DNA from: Sphingobacteriaceae bacterium
GTDB taxonomy: Bacteria; Bacteroidota; Bacteroidia; UBA7662
Direction of reading: 5' to 3'
NCBI GenBank assembly: GCA_030682795.1
Contig: JAUXNJ010000006.1
Span: forward strand, 1 to 50,896
Length of the DNA stretch: 50,896 nucleotides
Positions 39,483 to 49,200 of this stretch are shown piece by piece. A program made the translations under genes and the position numbers. Under the pieces are notes generated by a model that had not been told where the DNA came from, searched no databases, and saw only the letters and a list, made by a program, of their open reading frames with translations. Positions within the stretch are counted from its first letter, which is position 1. Each line of letters begins with the position of its first letter.

Positions 39483-42359
39483 GTGCAAAAAGTATGGTTC
39501 TTCTTACTTATCTTCCTCTGCCCCCAACCCGGTAGTGCCCAAGAAACCTTTCTGCGGGGCTATGGCTTTGCAGAAGGCCTGCCTAGTTTGCAGTTGTTTG
39601 ATTTGCACAGTAAATCTACCGGTCATTTGTACCTCGGCAGCAATATTGGCCTGCTGCGATACAATGGCATTCAATTCGAAAAAATACCCTTCCGAGAGTA
39701 TGCAGCAGGTATTTCTTACATCAAGGAAGACCAAGAAGGTCGCTTGTGGGCAAAGGACTTCTCCAACCGCTTGTATTTCCTACAATACGATACCCTCGAA
39801 GAGTTCCATGCCATTAAGCCGCTGCTGGCCGACGAATCCTTGGTTGATTATGCGCTCGATGAAAAAAACCTATTATTTGCCACCACCAACACCGTTTACC
39901 GCTACTCCTTGGACAAAAAAAAGCATGAGAAGCTTTTAACACTACCTCCAGGTCCTTACAACATCATCACCAGCGTAGTGGTGACCAAAAATTATTATTG
40001 TGTTGCTGTGTATAACAGCCTGACCTTGCTGGATAAAAAAACAGGTAATAAGGTTTACGAGCTCAAAATGGATCTATTGCGCACAGAGCTGATCTTAAAA
40101 AACGACACCTTGTTTTTTGCCAGCCGCGGTAAACAACTTCGTAACGCTTGGTCCTTTGACTTAAAAACAAAAACCCTCACCTCCCTGGGTAGCTTGCCCA
40201 ACGATATCCACAGCAATTATTTGCGGTGGTGGCAGGGAGAACTGTATTGGTGTACCAACAATGGGCTTTACAAACACGACCCTACAAACAAGCAGTTTAC
40301 ACTCGACTTACTGCCGCAGAAGCGCATTTCGGATGTGTATGACGATGGGCAGGGCAATTATTGGATCGCTACCCTCGACCACGGCTTGTTTCAAATGCCC
40401 TCAAATCAACTGAAGCATATATTCAACACCTCTGGCACCAACGAACAACCGCTTAGTTTATGTCTCACCAGTAACAACACCCTTTTGGCTGGCAGCAATT
40501 TGGGGAGTATTTGGAAATTCAATCAAGATGGCAAGCTCCAACAAACTTCGAAAACCTTAACCAATAACGAAATCCAGTTTTTAGTTGCCGATGCCAGTAA
40601 AAACGTGCTTTACAGTTCTGAAGGCATCCACGATTTAACCAACTTGCGCCTGCTTCAAAAAGAATACTTGGGGCATTTATTCAGTCTAGGCCCCCAACAA
40701 GCCTACATTTTTGCCACACACTATGGGCTGTTTATGCAAACTGCCACCTCAGCAGCTAGCGCCAACAAAGCGCCACGGCAAATTGAAATGCGCAAGGCAC
40801 GGGCCCGCCACCTTTTTTTTAGTCCCAGCCAACAAGCCTACTACCTTGCTTACAGCGACGGTTTGTTCAAATATGACTTAAAGGGTGTTTTCACCAAAAT
40901 TTTGGATGAAAATGGCAACGCCCTGCTGATCAACCACATTTCTGAAAGCATCGATGGCAAACGCTGGCTCAGCACCCTAAACCGGGGGGTACTTTACATG
41001 GAAGGTGATCAAATTCGTGCCGCACTTCAGCAGCTCGGCTTATCGAACACCAACATCCAAAAAACGATCATTACACCAGAGGGCAACCTTTGGGCACTCA
41101 CAGAATCGGGACTCGACTTCTATGACAAAAATTCACAAAAGTTTACGCAGTATAAAAACGCACTTTCGTTGGGCAATGTGGTGATTTACGACATGATTTC
41201 AAACGCCGAATTCATCTTTTTAGCCACCAGTGAAGGTATTTTGCGCATGCCACTCTCCCCTACGCTCAACCAACTGGCCCCAAAGTTACTAGGTGCTACG
41301 GCCAGCATCAACGGGAAAAGCCTGCAGCTTGGCGAACAAACTTTACCGCCAAACCCAGGCGTGCTCAACATTCGTTTCAGCGCCTTGCATTTTAAAAGCG
41401 AAGGCCGCGTATATCCCCAATACCGCGTGCTTCCAAAAAAACAAAGCTGGATTACCTTAGCCCCAGGTACCAAAGAAATCAGTTTGCTGAATTTGGGCAG
41501 TGGTCAAAATGTAGTAGAGCTCCGGCTGTTGGCCAATGGCATTTACTCGCCTGTAAAGCAGTGGCATTTACACATCAACAAACCCCTTTGGCAGCGTTGG
41601 TGGGTCATTGCGCTGGCGGCTAGTCTGCTCGTGCTCCTTACCATACTCTTTAGCCGCATCGCCAACAAACGGAAAAGCCAATCTCTTTTGTTGCAACAGC
41701 AGCTGGCCTCTTCCCAATTAACGGCCATGAAAGCCCAAATGAACCCCCATTTTTTGTACAATGTGCTGAATTCGATTCAGGGCTTGATTTATGCAGATAA
41801 AAAAGTGGAGGCTACCGACTATTTAGGCAAATTCAGCGATTTAATGCGGCTTACGCTCAATTTTTCAGAGAAACAATGGCATGGTTTAGAAGACGAAGTG
41901 GAGGCATTACGGCTCTATCTCGATTTAGAAAAAGGAAGATTTAATGGAGAATTTATTTATGAGATAGAAGTAGACAACAGTCTGCCACAAAAACACATTG
42001 AACTGCCTTCGATGTTGCTCCAGCCTTTTTTAGAAAATGCCATCAAGCACGGACTCATGCATAAAACTGGTCACAAGCAGCTAAGCATCTCTTTTGTGGA
42101 GGACACGGTGCACCAACGCATCATCATCAGCATTGACGACAATGGCATCGGCAGAAAGCAGGCCGCCGAAATCCAGCAAAAGCGCCCAAAAAAGTATGCC
42201 TCCTTTGCCACCAAAGCCATTGATTCGCGAGTTGACATTTTGAACCGCTGGTTGGAGCGCCCGATTGAAGTTGAAATCATCGACAAAATCAACGATTTTC
42301 AGCTTCCAGCCGGTACGTTGGTCATTATTCGCATTCCACACCAAACCCAAACCAACTAA
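39483..42359 (+). CDS. Propeller-sensor histidine kinase (LytS/YehU-type)
   Basis: A 958-residue membrane sensor kinase. N-terminal signal peptide (QKVWFFLLIFLCPQPGSAQ). Residues about 25-620 are a periplasmic two-component-regulator propeller (repeated LLRYNGIQFE, ITS, G.LW. units), then a Y_Y_Y-like beta domain (about 640-715). One membrane helix follows (WWVIALAASLLVLLTILF), then a His_kinase (PF06580) domain with His756 in MNPHFLYNVLNSIQGL and the N-box FLENAIKHGL. The start is uncertain: no ATG exists before the signal; GTG 39483 gives the best signal peptide, with TTG 39435 the alternative. The response-regulator gene follows after two bases. The periplasmic signal is unknown; SusR-type sensing of glycans is the usual role of related propellers. 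Confidence 0.9.
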   Translation: MQKVWFFLLIFLCPQPGSAQETFLRGYGFAEGLPSLQLFDLHSKSTGHLYLGSNIGLLRYNGIQFEKIPFREYAAGISYIKEDQEGRLWAKDFSNRLYFLQYDTLEEFHAIKPLLADESLVDYALDEKNLLFATTNTVYRYSLDKKKHEKLLTLPPGPYNIITSVVVTKNYYCVAVYNSLTLLDKKTGNKVYELKMDLLRTELILKNDTLFFASRGKQLRNAWSFDLKTKTLTSLGSLPNDIHSNYLRWWQGELYWCTNNGLYKHDPTNKQFTLDLLPQKRISDVYDDGQGNYWIATLDHGLFQMPSNQLKHIFNTSGTNEQPLSLCLTSNNTLLAGSNLGSIWKFNQDGKLQQTSKTLTNNEIQFLVADASKNVLYSSEGIHDLTNLRLLQKEYLGHLFSLGPQQAYIFATHYGLFMQTATSAASANKAPRQIEMRKARARHLFFSPSQQAYYLAYSDGLFKYDLKGVFTKILDENGNALLINHISESIDGKRWLSTLNRGVLYMEGDQIRAALQQLGLSNTNIQKTIITPEGNLWALTESGLDFYDKNSQKFTQYKNALSLGNVVIYDMISNAEFIFLATSEGILRMPLSPTLNQLAPKLLGATASINGKSLQLGEQTLPPNPGVLNIRFSALHFKSEGRVYPQYRVLPKKQSWITLAPGTKEISLLNLGSGQNVVELRLLANGIYSPVKQWHLHINKPLWQRWWVIALAASLLVLLTILFSRIANKRKSQSLLLQQQLASSQLTAMKAQMNPHFLYNVLNSIQGLIYADKKVEATDYLGKFSDLMRLTLNFSEKQWHGLEDEVEALRLYLDLEKGRFNGEFIYEIEVDNSLPQKHIELPSMLLQPFLENAIKHGLMHKTGHKQLSISFVEDTVHQRIIISIDDNGIGRKQAAEIQQKRPKKYASFATKAIDSRVDILNRWLERPIEVEIIDKINDFQLPAGTLVIIRIPHQTQTN

Positions 42360-42361
42360 GT

Positions 42362-43099
42362 ATGAAAGTGCTCCTTGTAGACGACGAAACCAATGCCCGA
42401 CTAGCACTGCGTGGGATTTTGGAATTTCACTTCCCTGAAATCGACATTGCCGGTGAAGCGAAAGACCTCCCTGAGGCCGTTCGTAAAATCCACCAACTTC
42501 AGCCCGATGTGGTGTTTTTAGACATCGAAATGCCTGGTTATTCGGGCTTGGAGCTGGTTAACTTTTTTGAATCCGACCAAATTTCCTTCAAAATTATTTT
42601 TGTAACCGCCTACAGCGAGTACGCGTTGCAAGCTTTTGAAATTTCGGCCATCGACTACCTGCTCAAACCCATCCGAAAAGAGCAAATTGGACGGGCTTTA
42701 GAAAAGCTGACGCCCACCTTGAAGCTGCAAATGGAAGCCTTGCGCGAAAATCTGGACGATACCGCGCACAAACGCATCGCACTTCAACTCAGTGATGGTT
42801 TGCTTTTTGTGCAGCTCAACGACATTTTATACCTCGTTGCGGATGGCTCCTATACCCACATTTATTTGCGCGACGGGCAGAAACTTACCGTGACCAAAAA
42901 GCTGCTCGAATACGAAAAGCTAGAACAATGGGGGAAATTCATGCGCATCCACCGGAGTCACATCGTGAATTTAGAGATGATTAACCGCATACTAAAGCAA
43001 GATGGCGGCATTGTGGTGATGTGCGATGGCAAGCAATTCAGCATCAGCAACGACAAAAAGCAAGTTTTGATGACACGTTTCGATCAAAATAAGTTGTAG
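42362..43099 (+). CDS. LytTR-family response regulator
   Basis: A 245-residue response regulator. Receiver domain 1-120 with phospho-acceptor Asp54 in VVFLDIEMPG, acidic pair DDE at 7-9 and Lys in LLKPI. The LytTR DNA-binding domain (about 135-240) carries DILYLVADGSYTHIYLRDG and FMRIHRSHIVNLEMI. It is the partner of the kinase encoded two bases upstream. LytTR regulators bind imperfect direct repeats upstream of targets; the giant exported protein that begins 188 bases later is a natural candidate target (inference). Confidence 0.95.
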   Translation: MKVLLVDDETNARLALRGILEFHFPEIDIAGEAKDLPEAVRKIHQLQPDVVFLDIEMPGYSGLELVNFFESDQISFKIIFVTAYSEYALQAFEISAIDYLLKPIRKEQIGRALEKLTPTLKLQMEALRENLDDTAHKRIALQLSDGLLFVQLNDILYLVADGSYTHIYLRDGQKLTVTKKLLEYEKLEQWGKFMRIHRSHIVNLEMINRILKQDGGIVVMCDGKQFSISNDKKQVLMTRFDQNKL

Positions 43100-43287
43100 T
43101 AAAACGCTGGTAGCATACCAAACCCGTCAAAGTTTATTTTCCGACGAATGTTTTCGCCAAAACTTGTTGGTTCGGTGCATTAAAACTCATGAAAAAATAT
43201 ACCTGCTTCATGGTGTAAACCAGCGCATTCACAAAACTGCCGCTTAAGGCGGTCAGATTGAAACGTCTTTTGTACAAAACTAGACTG

Positions 43288-46200
43288 ATGAAATCTGCTT
43301 TCTTAACTATTTGTGTGCTTTGGATGACCACTGTTGCCACAGCTTTTTCCCCTAAAAATCAGACGCATTTAATAGCCAATGCTGGCCAATGGGAAGAAAA
43401 AATCATAGCGCGCTACCAAACTGCTACCGCCGTTACCCAGCTCACAAAGGATGGGTTGGAAATTCATTTGCTCGAGGCCGACCAATCTTTTGGCGTAGCG
43501 CTCAAATTTTCGGGCCATAATCCCAATCCTCAAATTCAGGCCTACGAAGAGGTAGCCTACAAAGCAAATTTCTTGCATGGCAAACAAAGCTACAGCGCCA
43601 AGGCACATCGCAAATACGTTTACAAATCGCTGTATGAGGGCATCGACTGGCATGTGGTTGTGGATGAAGATGGACATCTGAAACATGAGTTTCACTTGGC
43701 GCCATTTGCTGACCCGACTTTAATTCAATGGACCTATGAAGGGAAGCGTGGGATTCAATTGGCGGCATCCGGCGCCCTCCACATTCAAACGCCACTTGGC
43801 AACATCAGCGAAAGCAAGCCCATCAGCTGGCAAGCCAATAATTTAAAAGCCATCGCCTCCACCTTCAAACTAAACAAAAACAAAAGTTTGAGCTTCGAAT
43901 TGGGCCATTACGACCGCTCACAGGCCATCGTAATTGATCCGGTTTTGCGCTGGTCGACCTACATTGGTGGTGCCAACACCGAAAAAGCTTGGGATGTGGC
44001 CGTGCATGAGGCCTCAGGAAAAGTATTTGTAGTGGGAGAAGGCAATTCACCCGCCCTCAACACCATTGGCACTACTGCCAGCAACCGCATTCAAAGTGCC
44101 TATGTGGCTTGTTTCGACGCAGCTGGCAATCAGCTTTGGTTAACATACTTAGGTGTACCTCCTGGCCTTACCGCCGCACAAAGCATCTCTATTAGTCAAG
44201 ATGCCAATCCAGCCATTTATGTGGCAGGTACAGCCCAAGGTACCGATAACAGCATTGCTACTGCAGGGGCGCACAAAGCAGTAAGGAGCGGACAAAGTGA
44301 TATCTTTTTGGCGCGTCTCGACAGTGCCGGCCAAGTGCAATGGGGCACCTATTTTGGAAGTACTTCGTCGGATTTTGACCCGGTAATCCGACTCAATAGC
44401 AGCGGAACAAAATTATATGTGGGGGGCACTACCACAGGCAACAATGGCATTGCCAGTGCTGGGGTGCATCGGGCAGCGAGGCAGTCTGATTTTCAAACAC
44501 ACGAAGGATTTGTAGCGGTTTTTAGCAATACCGGACAATTTGAGCGCGGCAGTTATGTAAATGGCGCGAGTGAAGTTAGCAGGGTTTATGCACTCGCTCT
44601 TAGAGGAGATAGTGTTTTAGTAGGAGGAGCAACTTCAGGCGGAAGTGTTTTCGGCACCGGAGGCTCCTATACCACCTTGGGAGGAGCGCGCGATGGTTTT
44701 ATGATGATGTTCAATCCCAATTTAGGCTTTGTGTTTTCGAGCTTTATTGGAGGTTCCGGCAACGATGATATTTTCGCGCTCGCCCTCACCAGTGATGCCA
44801 TTTACGTGGGTGGCGAAACTTTTAGTAATAACCGCATGGCCACCTCAGGCGCAGCACAGCTGAGCTTTGGCGGCAACAGTGATGCGTTTTTAATGCGTTT
44901 TAATCTTAATGGTCAAATTCAATGGGGCACTTACCTCGGTGGTGTGGTGGCCGATGGCTTTAAGGACATTGTTGTGAGTAACGATAACTTCATTTACGCC
45001 CTCGGACGTACCACCAGTACAGGCAACATCGCCTTCAACGCCATGCAAACGGCCTTAAACGGCAGCGCCAATGTGCTTTTGGCCAAATATAACAGTCAGG
45101 GCGCCCGCCAATTTTCGACCTACCTCGGTGCTGGCGAAATGGTGGGAGAAGGTTTGGCAATTACCAATACCGACAAGCGCATTTACATGGCGGGCAGAGC
45201 ATTTACCGGTAATTTTTCAACCCCTGGTGCTTTTAACCAAACCAGGCAGGGCGAAGATGGCTTTTTGACCGCTGTAACCGACTCGAGGGCCGAAATTTTG
45301 TCCATCAATCCACATTGCCTCAACAGTCCTGTCACCTATCGCCTGCTGACTAGCAATTTGTTGGCTGGCGACAGCGTCTTTATCAGGGCCCTCGATGCCT
45401 TTAGCAACATCATAAATGTTGACACCATCATATACAGTAGCGGTGATACCCTCACCCGCACCATTCCTGCCAATAGACTTACGGGCTTAACAGGTCAACA
45501 ATTGGCGCTGGATGCACGGCTTAATGCTGGAACACCAAATAGGTTTCCAGCAGGTACAGCCTGGGTCACGGCCGTAAATCAACTTAGCATTCCCTCTCAG
45601 GTATCCTCCCCTCAAAACATTTGCTCTGGAAGCAATATCTCGCTGTGGCTAACAACTGCTGGGGGCCGAAACCGCAGGATTGTTTGGGAAAAAGATGGCG
45701 TGGTTTTGGCCAACCAACCTCCAGCAAACGACCCTACAGCCATTACTTTTCAAGTAAATGCCCAAAGCGCCGGCACCTATCGCGCCAGGGTAACCGATGA
45801 TTGTGGGGCTGACCTATACACCCAACCTATGGTGGTAAACGCTTTAGCTGCACCAGCACTCCTAGCCATTGCGAATCAAAACAGCTGCACAGGAGGAAGC
45901 CTTACCCTTACTGCAAGCGGCACCGACACGCTAACTGGCAAAACCTACTTTTGGCAGCGCAATGGGGTAACCATCGCCAATAGCAGCGATAGTGTGTTGA
46001 GATTAACCAACCTCACAGCGGCACAAGCAGGCAATTATACCGTACGTGCCACCGGAAACGGTTGCACGAGCAACATTGTAAGCTTTACTGTGCAAGTAAA
46101 AGCGGCTTTAAGTGCAGGCTTCAAACCTGGTGCGCAACGCCTTTGTCCCGGAAACAGCCTCTCCATTTCATTAAGCAGCAGCAACCACGACAGCATTCGT

Positions 46201-49200
46201 TGGTTTTTGAATAACCAATTGATTGCTGGCGCGAGTAGTACCACCTACAGTAAGTCGAACATCAGCACTGCGGATGCCGGTGTCTACAAAGCCCAAATTT
46301 TTTATTGCGATTCGGTGGTGACTTTCGACTCTATTTCGGTGCAAGTGAGCAACACCTTTTCGGCGGATGATGGCTTAACGCATTACTTCCCCTTCGATAA
46401 TTCACCAAACGAAATCATCACTGGAACTGCACCGGTATCGAGCAGCATCACCTATGGCAATGGGCGCCAAGCCACACAAGCAGCGGGCCGCAATGCCGTG
46501 ATGGCTGGTAATGGACTTACCTACAATGGCTTGAACGTGCCTACCGCCAATCAAGCCTTCAGCGTAAGTTTTTACCACCGTTTAGAGTTAACCTCAGCCT
46601 TTGGAACACTGCTCGAATGGACTTGGCCAAGCACTGGCACCAATGCCTTCCGCATCACCAGAAATGCGCTTTTTGGTTATCAATTAACTTTTGCAGGTCA
46701 AACCGACGTTGTAAACCTTACGGGAATCGGAACCTTTGATGCTTGGATTCATACAACCGTTACTTACGATGGTCAGGTGCTGCGGTGCTTCATTAACGGA
46801 CAACAGCAATTTGTTAAAAACATCAGTTGGCAAGCCAGCGGTACAGTACAGCTTCAAATTGGTAGGGGCGCCTCAGGCAATATCAATAGAATCAGTATTG
46901 ATGAAGTGCGTGTATACAACCGCGCTTTAAGTACGCAAGAAATCAATGTGCTCAAAGACCAACCAGAAGTGGTGTACACAGAGTCAACCTTGTCGAGCTG
47001 TGGATCAGATAGTCTTGTACTGGCAGCAACAGTTTTCCCATCCAATACCAATAATGGTTTCCAATGGCTGGCCGATGGTCAAGCGATTGCAGGTGCCACC
47101 AATCTGCAGCAGTCTATCCTGGCTGCCAACAATACCGCCCGTAAGTTTAAACTCAACACCAAACTCGCAGGTTGTTTTGAGATTGGAAGTGGCCAAATTG
47201 AAGTTGTCGACACCGTATCCATTACCAATGGCTTGCTCGATTTGTGGTCGTATGCCTTTAGCATTCCTCAAGGTGGTGGCACTGGAAATTTGTTTTACGC
47301 CAATGTATCGAGCTTTTCCAATGACAGATTCAACCGATCAAACGGTGCACTGCTCATCACAGCCAAAACCGCAGGTGCAACTTACGCTTTCGGTTCAGCG
47401 CAACCGCGGTTGAGTTATATGATTTGGTACCAACACAACCAAGCTGGCAATACCAATCAGTTGAGCACCCTTTTTAGCAACGATGCTTACAGTCACTTGT
47501 CGTTTTACAATGACAGATTAGTAGCCCCAGGAAACGCTAACAACCTCACTCCGCTTTCGAACGACACACTGGTCGACAACCAGTGGTACCATGTAGCCGT
47601 AACTTTCGAGGGAACTACCTACCGTTATTATTTAAATGGCCGTTTGATTGCTACCCGCACTGGACAGCCCAACATCGATAACAATCAAATCAATGGCATC
47701 TTTAACAGGAGCACCGTTGGCGGACAAGGAGCTTTGGGTGCGTTCAACGACCTGAGGGTATACAACTACCGGGTGAGTCCTAGTCTTCTCAACCAGCTTT
47801 ACTACCAACCGCTTTTAGCAACAGCTGGAAGCAGCAGTCTTTGCGAAGGAGGCAGTACTACCGAGCAAATGCGTGATCGCTATTTTCCAGCTAGTGCATT
47901 TCAATTCCAATGGTATAGAAACAACGTATTACTCGCGGGTTCAACAACTGATGCCCTTCAATTTTCAAACGTTAGTAGGACTGACAGTGGCGTTTATAGC
48001 GTAGAAGTTTCAGGCCCCTGTCTGAGTACTGCTCGCAGAAACCAATTCACTTTGAACGTACTACCTATTGCTCAAGTTTTAACACAGCCTACCAGCGTTA
48101 CCATTTGTACCGGTGACACACTGAGGGTGAACCTAAGTATAGACGAAAGCGTAGCCGTGAGTAGCGTTATTTGGTTTAACGCTGCAACTGGCAATAGTAG
48201 ATTCAGCAATCTGTTCAGCCAATCTGCGGTCGGAAACAGGAGTTTTGTGAAAGCCAATGCAAGCTTAGCCGATACTGGGCTCTATGTAGCACAAATCAGA
48301 ACAACTAGCGGGGGTTGCCAAATTTACAGCGACACCATCCGGGTGAGTATTAGCGCCCCTCCTAGCTTGCAACTAACTGCTTTAGACACAACTTTGTGCT
48401 TGGGCACCAATTTCAGTCTCGGTGGTTTAACGGGTGGCGGCACCACCAGTCGGCAGTGGCTCAAAAACGGCCAAGCCATTCCAGGTGCCACAGCCGATAC
48501 CCTCCAGCTCAGCAATCTTGATAGCACTGCTTCCGGTACTTATCGCTTGGTGGCCGTTGCAGGTTGTAGAACCGATACGAGCCAAAACATTGTGATTCGC
48601 CTGCGTGAAAACCTCAGCATCACCACCCAGCCACAAAGCCAAACCCTATGTGTGGGCGACACCCTGCAGCTCAGCGTGCAGCCGAGTATCTCAGCAGGAG
48701 TCCAAATTCAATGGTACAAAGATGGTGTGGCCATCAGCGGCGCCAACAATGCTACTTATTCCCTGGCCTCGGTTCAAAGCAGCTTAGAAGGGCTATACCA
48801 CGCCGAAGTCAGAGACCATTGTAAGGTTTTGCAATCTGACACGGCAACGGTGCTCATCAATGCCCTACCTGCCATCACCACACAGTCTGCTCGCTTGCAA
48901 ACGGTTTGTTTAGGCGACAGCATCAGCTTGAACGTGAGCGCTACCGGTGGTAGACTTCAATACCAGTGGTTCAAAAACGGCAGTTCGTTGAGCAACCAGC
49001 TAGCGGCTTCCCTGTCATTTAGCAGCATTACAGCGCAAGACAGCGGCAGCTATCGGTTACAAATCAGCAATTCTTGCGGACAAGTGTTTTCAGACACCTT
49101 CCAGCTTTTAGTGCCCGTTACCCCAATTGTAACCCAACAACCTGTGAGCGGTAGCTTTTGCCAAGGGGCTTCAGTTACCTTGACGGTGGCCGCCAATCAG